Shown here: in pieces, positions 8,735 through 17,107 of the stretch
Position numbering within the stretch: the first letter of the stretch is position 1
Layout of the letters: each line of letters starts with the position of its first letter
Assembly: GCA_038237665.1 (NCBI GenBank)
Contig: JBBRYK010000003.1
Span: 11,966-75,965 of the forward strand
Length of the DNA stretch: 64,000 nt
Direction of reading: 5' to 3'
From: JBBRYK01 sp038237665
Lineage (GTDB): Bacteria > Actinomycetota > Thermoleophilia > Gaiellales > Gaiellaceae
The notes under the pieces: model-generated
Told to the model about the DNA's origin: nothing
The model's database searches: none
What the model saw: the letters and a program-made list of their open reading frames with translations, nothing else
Program-made: the position numbers and the translations under genes

Positions 8735-9026
8735 GGTCGGGCTGCGGCGGGGGCGTCGGCGACGGCGGTTCGTCGTCGTCCGGCGTCGGCGTATGAACGG
8801 TCATCCGGGGCGCCACGACGAGATGACGACGGAGCGGATCGGCCTCGACGTCCGTCGCGACCGCCTGCCGAACGCCCTCGATCCCGCCGTCGAGCAGGCT
8901 CGTGATCTGCTCGTCGGTGAACCCGGCCGCCGCCAGCGAACGGCGCGGGTCACGCTCGTGCTCCACGAGCAGTGCCGGGTCGTCTGCGAGCCGCAGGAAG
9001 AAGTCCGAAAGCCGTGGCTGTAGCAA
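8721..9026 (-). CDS. Borosin precursor peptide with helical borosin-binding leader
   Basis: A 101-residue peptide directly upstream of the methyltransferase. Residues 6-57 (LSDFFLRLADDPALLVEHER onward, then GFTDEQITSLLDGGIEGVRQ) are a helical bundle closely like the leader/borosin-binding domain of split-borosin precursors such as SonA (LSDFF and TDEQI motifs). Residues 58-101 are unlike it: an Asp/Glu linker, a hydrophobic patch RRHLVVAPRMTVHTP at 67-80 resembling the methylated stretch of SonA, then an Asp/Pro-rich tail (DDDEPPSPTPPPQPDPERS). The patch is the likely core. The TTG at 9026 is chosen because the leader begins there; an open frame continues to a TTG at 9074, but a promoter-like sequence occupies that stretch. 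Stop is TAA, 14 bp inside the next gene's proposed start. Confidence 0.82.
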   Translation of the reverse strand: MLQPRLSDFFLRLADDPALLVEHERDPRRSLAAAGFTDEQITSLLDGGIEGVRQAVATDVEADPLRRHLVVAPRMTVHTPTPDDDEPPSPTPPPQPDPERS

Positions 9027-9045
9027 TATCGGGGACGTGCCCGCG

Positions 9046-9074
9046 ACCTTACTGCCGAGGTAGCAGAAGGTCAA
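9046..9074 (-). promoter_or_regulatory. Predicted promoter of the borosin precursor/methyltransferase pair
   Basis: On the minus strand TTGACC (9074-9069), a 17-bp spacer and TAAGGT (9051-9046) form a good -35/-10 pair in the 54-bp gap after the MauE-thioredoxin gene. The expected start near 9039 leaves about 13 nt before the TTG at 9026, with no Shine-Dalgarno sequence. It would let the RiPP pair be expressed separately from the upstream redox gene. Confidence 0.5.
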
Positions 9075-9080
9075 CCGTGC

Positions 9081-10544
9081 TCAGGCGCGGGTGCGCTCCA
9101 CGCCCGCGATCGCCAGCACCGCGTCCGCGCCGGCAACGACCTCCGAAGCGACGCGGCCCTCCGCGTCGAGAAGCACGGCCATCGGCGTCCCGCCGGCCCC
9201 GAAGGCTCCGCCGGCCTCGTATCGCTCGTCGAGAAGGACGAGCGACCGGAAGCCCTCGGCCCGCGTGCTCTCTTCGTCGCCCGAGGAGACGACGACAAGC
9301 TCGGGCGCGCCGTTTCGGTCGTCGCGCTCCCAGGCCAGGAGATCCTCGTGCATCGACCGGCAGAACCCGCAGCTCGGGTTCCAGAAGAGGAGCAGCGTCT
9401 GGTGGCCGCGGAGCTCCGAGAGCGAGACCGGCTCTCCCGCCAGGGAAGGAAGCTCGAGCTCCGGCGCTTCCGCTCCGATCGGCAGCCCGGATTCCTCCGG
9501 GTCCGCCGCCAGCGTTCGAGCGACGAGACGTTCGATCCAGTCGCTTCCGGGCGCGACCCAGCTCCCGATCGTTCCATCCGCAGCGACCAGGACGGCGCTC
9601 GGCGTGCCACTTCCGTTGAACGCCTCGTAAATCCGCAGGTCGTCGTCTACGAGCACGTGCTCGAGCTCGAATTCCTCGGCCTCGGCGCGTACGTCGTCGG
9701 CGGCTCCGTCGCATGCGAAAGCCACGGTCAGCGCGTCGGCGTGCTCGCGCTGCCACTCGGCGGACAGGGGGACGAGGGTCTTGCACGGGCCGCAATGTGG
9801 GCTGGTGAACAGCAGCAGCAGCGGCAGACGGGGGGAGAGGAGGTCGCCGAGCGTGACAGGTTCGCCGTTGGCATCCGTTGTGGCGAACGGCGGTGCGGGT
9901 GAACCGGGCTCGAGGCCGATTTCGGGCGCCTCCTCCGGCGCGGCGACCTCGATCCCGGCTTGACCGAGCGCCTGTTCAACCCGGTCGAGCCGGAGAAGCA
10001 CCTGCCCATAGGAGCGCAAGAGCGATAGGAAAGCGACCGCGCCGATCGCCAGCACCGCGGCGGCCGCCAAGCCGACGGCAAGTGCAAGGATCTCCGCTCC
10101 CGCGAGCCTCCCGATCCATGCGACCGCACTCCGGTCGGGCTCGGCGAGACCACCGACGAGGGCGAACACCGCGATGCCCGCCAGGGCGCCGTTCCGGGCC
10201 AGTGTCTTCCAGCTCGCAGGTGCAGAGTGGAACTGCCCGAAGCAGTGGCACTCGGGCGCCCGGCCGCGTGCAAGGCTGACCGCGATGGCGGCGGAGAAGA
10301 GCACGAGCAGGGCGACGGCTCCCGCGGCGCCGGCAACCGCGGTCGACGAGGGCAGGAGCATGCCGGCGACGGCAAGCTCGACGAGTGGAAGGAGGTATGC
10401 GATAGGAGTCGCGAGTCGTTCCGGGGCGCCGAACTCGGACACCGCCTGGCGGGCTCCGCCGCGATCGGCCAGCTTGGCCACTCCCGCGACCGCGAGGACG
10501 GCGGCTAGGACGAGTCGGGCGGTGAGAACGACTGCGGTGAGCAT
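9081..10544 (-). CDS. MauE/DoxX-like membrane protein fused to two thioredoxin domains
   Basis: A 487-residue fusion. Residues 1-190 are a four-to-five-helix MauE/DoxX-type membrane module (VLTARLVLAAVLAVAGVAKL; CHCFGQFH is the conserved loop with two Cys). A short coiled stretch follows, then a thioredoxin-like domain with FTSPHCGPCKTLVPL (CGPC) and a second one with FWNPSCGFCRSMHEDL (CGFC). MauE-like proteins help form disulfides in periplasmic partners; the double thioredoxin tail suggests a self-contained electron relay across the membrane. It is 74 bp downstream of the Cys-rich phospholipase A2-like gene on the same strand, the obvious candidate client. It lies 54 bp upstream of the borosin precursor. 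The tandem thioredoxin fusion is unusual; domain calls are firm, the client is inferred. Confidence 0.85.
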   Translation of the reverse strand: MLTAVVLTARLVLAAVLAVAGVAKLADRGGARQAVSEFGAPERLATPIAYLLPLVELAVAGMLLPSSTAVAGAAGAVALLVLFSAAIAVSLARGRAPECHCFGQFHSAPASWKTLARNGALAGIAVFALVGGLAEPDRSAVAWIGRLAGAEILALAVGLAAAAVLAIGAVAFLSLLRSYGQVLLRLDRVEQALGQAGIEVAAPEEAPEIGLEPGSPAPPFATTDANGEPVTLGDLLSPRLPLLLLFTSPHCGPCKTLVPLSAEWQREHADALTVAFACDGAADDVRAEAEEFELEHVLVDDDLRIYEAFNGSGTPSAVLVAADGTIGSWVAPGSDWIERLVARTLAADPEESGLPIGAEAPELELPSLAGEPVSLSELRGHQTLLLFWNPSCGFCRSMHEDLLAWERDDRNGAPELVVVSSGDEESTRAEGFRSLVLLDERYEAGGAFGAGGTPMAVLLDAEGRVASEVVAGADAVLAIAGVERTRA

Positions 10545-10618
10545 CTAGATCCGGACGCAGGGGCCGGTCTGGCAGAACTCGCCGGGGCGGCGGGGAGACG
10601 CTCCGCCAAGGAGTCTCG

Positions 10619-11509
10619 TCAGTCGCAGCAGTGACACGCCTGGGACTGCGCCCTCCAATAGGCCTTGTCCGCCGTTTGCGCCAGGCCGACTCCGAGATGG
10701 AACTCCGCGGCTACGTCCGTGCATCGGTCCAAGGCCTTGCTGCCCTTCGAAAACGCCTTCTTGCAGATTGCCTCCATGTCGTCTCTGAGCTTGTCGTCGC
10801 AGCTTTCCTTGTGGGTTGCCTTTTGCTCTTTCGTTTCTTTCGTGCAGGTGTCGTAGCACTTGTCATGGTTGTTGCACGCCGGGGTGAAGTTCACCTTGAC
10901 CCTCTGGCCTCGAAACCGGAAGCTGAACACGCTCTGGACGGGCACGTCCTTGGTGCCGCAACCGTTGGCTGCCGGCCGTTTGTAGCCTGGTCGAGGAGTG
11001 AGCGTGTTGCGACACGCCCTGGCGCTGAAGCCGTCGAACTTGGGTTCGACACCGTACGGCGTGCAGCATTGGATGTCGGGCCTGTAGTCGGCTCTTTCGA
11101 CGCCGACGGGCGCGCATACGGGGCACTCCTTGCAGTGCGCGGTGTCGTTGATGCCGTCCGGACCACAACCGCAGAGGCAGCATGTGGTCGTCGAGCCGCC
11201 CCCGCTCTTGCAGCACGTTTCCTCCAGTGTGCAACAGCCGTTGGCGCGGCATTTCAGCTTCTTGTCGTTTCCGATGTTCGGCTGGCAGCAATGCTTGGGC
11301 GCGCGGGGTGGGCACGTCGGCCAATCGCAGTTGGGGACCGGACAGTCCGCCGTGGCGCGGCGGAGCCCCAGCGGTGTCGGACGGGCGCTCGCCGAGTGAA
11401 TACCGCCGAAGGCGCCGGCGATCAGTGCTCCGCCGAGCAGCCGAAGCGCCGTAGAGCGAGGCATCGGCTTCGCGATCGTCCGTGCGAGCTCGTCCAGGAA
11501 CTCGCTCAA
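10619..11509 (-). CDS. Exported Cys-rich protein with phospholipase A2 motif
   Basis: A 296-residue exported protein. The N-terminus (SEFLDELARTIAKPMPRSTA then LRLLGGALIAGAFGG) is a cytosolic lead-in plus hydrophobic export segment ending near HSASA. Residues ~55-150 hold about 25 Cys in tight clusters (CCQP, CCTLEETCC, CCLCGCG, CKECPVC). The C-terminal part contains FTPACNNHDKCYDTC, the His-Asp catalytic motif of prokaryotic/fungal phospholipase A2, followed by CDDKL, CKKAF and a terminal CHCCD. It probably needs oxidative folding, which fits the adjacent MauE-thioredoxin gene. TTG at 11509 is preferred (GAGGGCGA upstream, matches similar proteins); GTG at 11566 is an alternative. Whether it is an active lipase, a toxin or a structural protein is unknown. 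Confidence 0.75.
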   Translation of the reverse strand: MSEFLDELARTIAKPMPRSTALRLLGGALIAGAFGGIHSASARPTPLGLRRATADCPVPNCDWPTCPPRAPKHCCQPNIGNDKKLKCRANGCCTLEETCCKSGGGSTTTCCLCGCGPDGINDTAHCKECPVCAPVGVERADYRPDIQCCTPYGVEPKFDGFSARACRNTLTPRPGYKRPAANGCGTKDVPVQSVFSFRFRGQRVKVNFTPACNNHDKCYDTCTKETKEQKATHKESCDDKLRDDMEAICKKAFSKGSKALDRCTDVAAEFHLGVGLAQTADKAYWRAQSQACHCCD

Positions 11510-11605
11510 CGCATCGCCCTCGCGACCGACTCGACGGCGTCCGCCGGCACGCGGCGAGCATCGCACGATTGCTCACGCGCGTAAAGCCAATTCTCAGAAG
11601 AACAC

Positions 11606-14600
11606 ATGTTCGCGAGAGGTACCATCGACTCTGTGGATCCGCTCGAGCTTTTCAACGAGCCGACGCGCGCCTGGTTCGAGCGAACGTTCGCCGAGCCGAC
11701 GCCGGCGCAGACTCTCGGCTGGCCCGCGATCGCGTCCGGCGGGCACACGCTGATCCAGGCGCCGACCGGCTCCGGGAAGACCCTGGCGGCATTCCTCTAC
11801 GGCATCGACCGGCTCATCTCGTCGCCGGGCGAAGGGCTACGCCTGCTCTACGTCTCGCCGTTGAAGGCGCTCAACTACGACATCGAGCGGAACCTGCGCG
11901 GGCCACTGGCCGGGCTCCGCAGCGAGTTGCAGGTCGGGGTGCGTACCGGCGACACCTCGCAGAAGGAGCGCCAGGCGATGCTCCGCAAACCGCCCGACAT
12001 CCTGATCACGACGCCCGAATCGCTCTTTCTCCTGCTCACGTCGCGCGCGCGGGAGATGCTCGGCGGCGTCCGAACGCTGATCCTCGACGAAGTGCACGCG
12101 GTCGCCGCCACGAAGCGGGGATCGCACCTCGCGCTCTCGGTCGAGCGGCTCGACCGCCTCACTGGCGAGCCGGTGCAGCGGGTCGCACTGTCTGCGACTC
12201 AGCGCCCGCTCGAGGAGATCGGCCGCTTCGTCTCCGGCGGGCGACCGATCCAGCTCATCGACGCGGGCCGCGCGAAGGAGCTCGATCTCCGGGTGGTCGT
12301 GCCGGTCGAAGACATGCGCGAGCTCAGTGCCTCGAGCTCCGGTCCCGAAATTCTGGGCACGGGTTCCGAGGGCAGCACCTCCTCGATCTGGCCGTCGATC
12401 TACCCCGAGATCCTGCGGCTCGTCGAGGAGCATCGATCGACGATCGTCTTCGTCAACAACCGCCGGCTGGCCGAGCGCCTCGCGTTGCGCCTCAACGAGC
12501 TGGCCGAGAAGGAGATCGCGCGAGCGCATCACGGCTCGCTCGCGCGCGAGCAGCGGGTCGAGATCGAGGAGCTGCTGAAGCGCGGCGCGATTCCGTGTCT
12601 CGTCGCCACCTCCTCGCTCGAGCTCGGGATCGACATGGGTGCGGTCGACCTCGTCATCCAGGTCGAGTCGCCCAAGTCGGTTGCGCGCGGGCTCCAGCGC
12701 GTCGGTCGGGCGGGGCACGAGCTCGGGGCCGTCTCCAGCGGCCGCATCTTCCCCAAGTTCCGGGCCGATCTGCTCGAGTGTGCCGTCGTCGCGCAGCGAA
12801 TGCTCGAGGGCGCGATCGAGGAAACGGTCGTCCCCCGCAATCCACTGGACGTGCTCGCGCAGCAGATCGTCGCGATCTGCTCAGAGGAGGAGATCGAGAT
12901 CGGCGAGCTCCACGCCCTGGTGCGGAGTGCGTATCCGTTTGCGGACCTCTCTCGAGCCCAGCTGGAGAACGTGCTCGACATGCTGGCCGGCCGTTACCCG
13001 TCGGACGAGTTCGCCGAGCTCCGGCCCCGGATCGTCTGGGACCGGGCAGCGGGAATGCTCCGCGGGCGTAGCGGGGCGCGCCGGCTGGCCGTCACCAATG
13101 CGGGCACGATCCCCGACCGCGGCCTCTTCGGCGTGCACCTGGTCGAGGGTGGTGGGCGGGTCGGCGAGCTCGACGAGGAGATGGTCTACGAAGCAAGGGC
13201 CGGCCAGACGTTCCTGCTCGGCGCCTCCACATGGCGGATCGAGGAGATCACCCGCGACCGCGTGCTCGTGTCACCGGCGCCGGGTGTGCCAGGGGCGGTG
13301 CCGTTCTGGAAAGGCGAAGGCGTCGGCCGGCCGTACGAGCTCGGCGAGGCGATCGGCCGGGCGTCGCGGGAGCTCGTCGCCTTGACGACCGCCAAGGCGA
13401 CCAAGCGGCTCGTCGAGGACCATCGGCTGGACGAGCGCGCCGCGGGAAACCTGCTCGCCTTCCTGGAGGAGCAGGCGGCCGCGACGGGTGCCGTGCCATC
13501 CGATCGGACGGTCGTGATCGAGCGCTTCCGGGACGAGATCGGCGACTGGCGGCTGTGCATCCTGACCCCGTTCGGCGGCCGGGTGCACGCGCCCTGGGCG
13601 CTCGCGCTCGCCGCACGCCTCCGTGAATCCCTCGACCTCGAGGTGCAGTCGATCTGGTCCGACGACGGGATCGCGCTCCACCTGCCCGACGCCGACGCGT
13701 CTCCTCCGACCGACCAGGTCCTGCTCGACCCTGCGGAGGTCGAGGAGCTCGTCGTCGCGGAGCTCGCCGGCAGCGCGCTCTTCGGAGCGCGTTTCCGGGA
13801 GAACGCCGCACGCGCCCTTCTGATCCCGCGCCGCCGGCCGGGCCAGCGGACGCCGCTCTGGCAGCAGCGCCTGAAGGCGCAGGGGCTCCTCCAGGTGGCG
13901 CGGAAGTACGGCTCGTTCCCGGTCATCCTCGAGACCTACCGCGAATGCCTCCAGGACGTCTTCGACCTACCCGCGCTGAAGCGACTGCTCACGGGACTGC
14001 GCACGAGGCAGATCGACCTCGTCGACGTCGAGACACCTTCGGCCTCGCCGTTCGCCTCGTCGCTGCTCTTCGACTATGTCGCCACGTACATGTACGAGGA
14101 CGACACGCCTGCCGCCGAACGCCGGGCTCAGGCTCTCTCGCTCGACCGCGACCTCCTTCGCGAGCTCTTGGGCCAGGAGGAGCTCCGCGAGCTGATCGAC
14201 CCGGGAGCGCTCGAGGAGGTCGAGCGTCAGCTCGCCGGCGACCCGCGCAACGCGGACCAGCTGCACGACCTCCTGCTGCGGCTCGGAGATCTCCGTGCGA
14301 GTGAGTTCGACGAGGCGCATGCGGCCGTTCTCGAGACCGAGCGCCGGGCCGTCCGGATCCGGGTCGGCGGTGAGGAACGGTTGATCGCGGCCGAGGATGC
14401 CGGCCGGTACAGAGATGCGGTCGGTGCAATGCCGCCTTCGGGGCTGCCCGACGCGTTCCTCGAGCAGGCGGACCGCCCCTTGCGTTCACTGCTGGCCCGC
14501 TTTGCCCGTGGTCGTGGGCCCTTCACGACCGCCGAAGCGGCAGAGCGCTTCGGACTGGACGCGGCCGACGCCGCCGAGGAGCTGCGAGCGCTTGAGCACG

Positions 14601-15901
14601 AGGAGAAGCTCGTGCGGGGTGAGCTTCGGCCGGGCGGAACCGAGCGCGAATGGTGCGATCCGGATGTGTTGCGACGGCTCCGGCGGGCTTCGCTCGCCGC
14701 GCTGCGGAAGGAGGTCGAGCCCGCCGAGCAGGCGACGCTGGGCCGCTTCCTGCCGAGCTGGCAGGGGATCGATCGCCGCGCAACCCTCCGTGAGGCCCTC
14801 GTGCCGCTCCAGGCGCTCCCGCTCCCGGTGTCGCTCTGGGAGTCCGAGGTGCTGCCGCGCCGCGTGCCCGGCTACCAGCCTGCGCAGCTCGACCAGCTTT
14901 GCGCGTCAGGCGAGGTCGTCTGGGTCGGTGCCGGGCTCGACCGGGTCGCCCTCTTCTTCCGCGAGGATGCCGCCGTGCTGGGGCAGCCCGCGGGCGCTCC
15001 GGCACCGGAGGGGCCGAGCCACGACACGATCCGCGAGGCCCTCGGGCGAAGCGCCGAGTTCTGGTTCGATCTGCTGAGCGCGACGGAGCTCGAGGCCGAG
15101 CTGGCTCTTCCGGCACTCTGGGATCTCGTCTGGGCTGGTGAGGTGACGAACGACGCGTGGACGCCGCTCCGCGCCGGGCGCCGGTACGGAGCTCCACGGC
15201 TCGAGCGCCGCCCGCGCCGCTTCTCGCGCCAGCGATCGACCGCGGTCACCGCCACGCAAGGACGATGGTCACCGACGAAACGGCTCTTTCCCGAGCGGCC
15301 CGACCCGCGGGCGCTCGCCGAGCTACTCCTGGAGCGTCAGGGAATCGTCACGCGCGATGGCGTCCGCGCGGAGGGCGTGCCGGGCGGCTACAGCGCCGTT
15401 TACGGCGAGCTGCGGACGCTGGAGACGCTCGGTCTCTGCCGTCGCGGCTACTTCGTCGAAGGCCTCGGCGGCGCGCAGTTCGCGCTCGGCGGCGCCGTTG
15501 AGCGCCTCCGGGAGCTCCGCCCCTCGGAGGACGGCGAGCACGAGCCGCTCGTGCTCGCGGCCGCCGATCCGTCCCAGCCCTACGGCGGAGTCCTGCCGTG
15601 GCCCAGGCGAGCCGGCGCTCGCGCGGCGCGTGTCGCCGGCGCCCAGGTCGTCCTGCTCGGGGGCGAAGCGGCGCTCTTCGTCGAGCGGGGAGGCCGTTCG
15701 CTCGTGCCGTTGCGCGACCCCGATGAGGCGTGGTTGCGCCCGGCCCTGGCCGCGCTCGTCGACCATGTCCGGAAAGGCGGTGGGAAGCGGCTTGCTGTCG
15801 AGCGCTTCGACGGGAAGCCGATCGGCGAGAGCGACGTACTCCCGCTGCTGCTGGAGGCCGGCTTCCTCCAGGGTCCGCGAAGGGCCGTGCTCAGGCCGTA
15901 G
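11606..15901 (+). CDS. lhr: Lhr-family ATP-dependent DNA/RNA helicase
   Basis: A 1431-residue superfamily 2 helicase of the Lhr (long helicase-related) type. Visible motifs: APTGSGKT at residues 52-59 (Walker A), LILDEVHAV (DEVH box), LSATQRP (motif III), TIVFVNNRRLAERLALRLNE (motif IV region) and LQRVGRAGHELG (motif VI). The long C-terminal half matches the full-length Lhr-CTD architecture of actinobacteria, where Lhr belongs to the mitomycin C damage response. The ATG at 11606 has AGAAG upstream; a GTG at 11633 (VDPLELF) also fits the family N-terminus. It is followed 8 bp later by a convergent membrane protein gene. A Nei-type glycosylase lies close by, a common DNA-repair pairing with Lhr. 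Confidence 0.95.
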   Translation: MFARGTIDSVDPLELFNEPTRAWFERTFAEPTPAQTLGWPAIASGGHTLIQAPTGSGKTLAAFLYGIDRLISSPGEGLRLLYVSPLKALNYDIERNLRGPLAGLRSELQVGVRTGDTSQKERQAMLRKPPDILITTPESLFLLLTSRAREMLGGVRTLILDEVHAVAATKRGSHLALSVERLDRLTGEPVQRVALSATQRPLEEIGRFVSGGRPIQLIDAGRAKELDLRVVVPVEDMRELSASSSGPEILGTGSEGSTSSIWPSIYPEILRLVEEHRSTIVFVNNRRLAERLALRLNELAEKEIARAHHGSLAREQRVEIEELLKRGAIPCLVATSSLELGIDMGAVDLVIQVESPKSVARGLQRVGRAGHELGAVSSGRIFPKFRADLLECAVVAQRMLEGAIEETVVPRNPLDVLAQQIVAICSEEEIEIGELHALVRSAYPFADLSRAQLENVLDMLAGRYPSDEFAELRPRIVWDRAAGMLRGRSGARRLAVTNAGTIPDRGLFGVHLVEGGGRVGELDEEMVYEARAGQTFLLGASTWRIEEITRDRVLVSPAPGVPGAVPFWKGEGVGRPYELGEAIGRASRELVALTTAKATKRLVEDHRLDERAAGNLLAFLEEQAAATGAVPSDRTVVIERFRDEIGDWRLCILTPFGGRVHAPWALALAARLRESLDLEVQSIWSDDGIALHLPDADASPPTDQVLLDPAEVEELVVAELAGSALFGARFRENAARALLIPRRRPGQRTPLWQQRLKAQGLLQVARKYGSFPVILETYRECLQDVFDLPALKRLLTGLRTRQIDLVDVETPSASPFASSLLFDYVATYMYEDDTPAAERRAQALSLDRDLLRELLGQEELRELIDPGALEEVERQLAGDPRNADQLHDLLLRLGDLRASEFDEAHAAVLETERRAVRIRVGGEERLIAAEDAGRYRDAVGAMPPSGLPDAFLEQADRPLRSLLARFARGRGPFTTAEAAERFGLDAADAAEELRALEHEEKLVRGELRPGGTEREWCDPDVLRRLRRASLAALRKEVEPAEQATLGRFLPSWQGIDRRATLREALVPLQALPLPVSLWESEVLPRRVPGYQPAQLDQLCASGEVVWVGAGLDRVALFFREDAAVLGQPAGAPAPEGPSHDTIREALGRSAEFWFDLLSATELEAELALPALWDLVWAGEVTNDAWTPLRAGRRYGAPRLERRPRRFSRQRSTAVTATQGRWSPTKRLFPERPDPRALAELLLERQGIVTRDGVRAEGVPGGYSAVYGELRTLETLGLCRRGYFVEGLGGAQFALGGAVERLRELRPSEDGEHEPLVLAAADPSQPYGGVLPWPRRAGARAARVAGAQVVLLGGEAALFVERGGRSLVPLRDPDEAWLRPALAALVDHVRKGGGKRLAVERFDGKPIGESDVLPLLLEAGFLQGPRRAVLRP

Positions 15902-15909
15902 ATCGGCCT

Positions 15910-16332
15910 CTAGGCCCAGCGGCCGAGCAGCATCCCGAAGAGCGCGTGCCGGACCGTGGCCTGGGCGAAGGCACGACCGCTCGTGCCGATCGGAGGCACT
16001 CCCGGCTCCCCGCGAGCCGGGTGGTAGCGATCGACGAGGATCCCCAGCGGGAAGAGCGTCAGGTGCTCGCCGAGAGCCAGCGCCAGGGCGAGCCGGCGCG
16101 GATTCACCGGCACGCGTTCTCGAACCTCGTGGTAGACGGCGCCGAAGATCGCCCCGTTCGCGGCATGAACTGCGAAGCCGACCGGCCGCCAGGCCGGGCC
16201 GCGGGTGAAGGCCTTGCCGAGCACGGCGATGTCGGAATAGCCGTAGCGGAAGACGCGCTGGTCGAGCGGCTCGAGGAGGCCCCAGACGGTGGCCGCCGCC
16301 GTTCCGGCCGCCATCGCTCGGGCTCGTCGCAC
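15910..16332 (-). CDS. Small membrane-associated protein of unknown function
   Basis: A 140-residue protein with several hydrophobic stretches (AAGTAAATVWGLLEPLD, PVGFAVHAANGAIFGAVYHE, LALALALGEHLTLFPLGILV, FAQATVRHALFGMLLG), suggesting three to four short membrane helices. The GTG at 16332 is chosen because GGGAG precedes it by about nine bases; an ATG at 16314 is possible. It diverges from the nei-like gene (GTG 16352), so the two starts are only 20 bp apart and the transcripts must overlap or share a bidirectional promoter. Its 3' end faces lhr. I do not recognise a named family. Confidence 0.7.
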   Translation of the reverse strand: MRRARAMAAGTAAATVWGLLEPLDQRVFRYGYSDIAVLGKAFTRGPAWRPVGFAVHAANGAIFGAVYHEVRERVPVNPRRLALALALGEHLTLFPLGILVDRYHPARGEPGVPPIGTSGRAFAQATVRHALFGMLLGRWA

Positions 16333-16351
16333 ATGCCTATTCTCCCTGCAA

Positions 16352-17107
16352 GTGCCGGAAGGTGATGCAGTCCACCGTGCAGCGCGGCGGCTCCAGGTGC
16401 TCGTCGGCGAGTGCGTCGAGGTCGAGACGCCGCATCCCCGCGCCCAGGTCGGCGCCCTGGCGGAACGCCTCGACGGCCGGCGGCTCCTCGCGGTTGAGGC
16501 GCTGGGCAAGAACCTGTTGCTTCGCTTCGAGGGCGGCTACGTGCTCCGCAGTCATCTGCGCATGTCGGGACGCTGGCGGGTGGTGCCGCGCGGGGCGGCC
16601 CGCACCGGCCGGCCCTGGCTCGTGCTTCGCGGGTCGGAGCGCGAGGCTGTGCTCTGGAACGGGCCTGTCCTGGAGCTGCACACGCGCGGTGTGCAGCGGC
16701 TCGGGCCGGACATCCTCGCCGAGCCGGCCGATTTCTCCGCGATGCTTGGCCGTCTGCGCAGAGAGGATCCGGCCCGCGCGGTGGGCGAGGCCCTCCTCGA
16801 TCAGCGGCTTGTTGGCGGAATAGGCAACGTCTGGAAAGCCGAGGCGCTCTGGCTCGCCCGGCTGTCCCCCTGGAGAGCGCTCGCGAGCGTGAGCGACGAG
16901 AAACTGCAGGAGACCTTCGAGCACGCAAACCGGCTGATGCGCGCATCCGTCGACGGCGTGCGCACGGGCCGCAACGTCTACCGCCGCGTCGACCGGCCGT
17001 GCCCCCGCTGCAAGACGGCGATTGCCTCCCGTGGTCAGGGCGATGCCAACCGCATCGCGTACTGGTGCCCCACCTGCCAGGGAGGAGAGCCGCCGGGGAG
17101 CGCGTAG
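16352..17107 (+). CDS. nei: Fpg/Nei-family DNA glycosylase (endonuclease VIII-like)
   Basis: A 251-residue Fpg/Nei glycosylase/AP lyase that excises oxidised bases in base-excision repair. After Met is removed the protein begins PEGDAVHRAARRL, giving the catalytic N-terminal Pro and Glu; PEGD is the Nei-type signature. The helix-two-turn-helix region is at DQRLVGGIGNVWKAEALW, and the C-terminal zinc finger at CPRCKTAIASRGQGDANRIAYWCPTCQ is complete. This fixes the start at GTG 16352, since any upstream start would block the catalytic proline. The family and repair role are secure; the exact base specificity is not. Confidence 0.92.
   Translation: MPEGDAVHRAARRLQVLVGECVEVETPHPRAQVGALAERLDGRRLLAVEALGKNLLLRFEGGYVLRSHLRMSGRWRVVPRGAARTGRPWLVLRGSEREAVLWNGPVLELHTRGVQRLGPDILAEPADFSAMLGRLRREDPARAVGEALLDQRLVGGIGNVWKAEALWLARLSPWRALASVSDEKLQETFEHANRLMRASVDGVRTGRNVYRRVDRPCPRCKTAIASRGQGDANRIAYWCPTCQGGEPPGSA

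Noticed and set aside
8721..9074. Annotation of the small precursor as a LigA-like dioxygenase alpha subunit
   Set aside because: Only the helical fold of the leader is similar; no LigB partner is present and the partner is a peptide methyltransferase.
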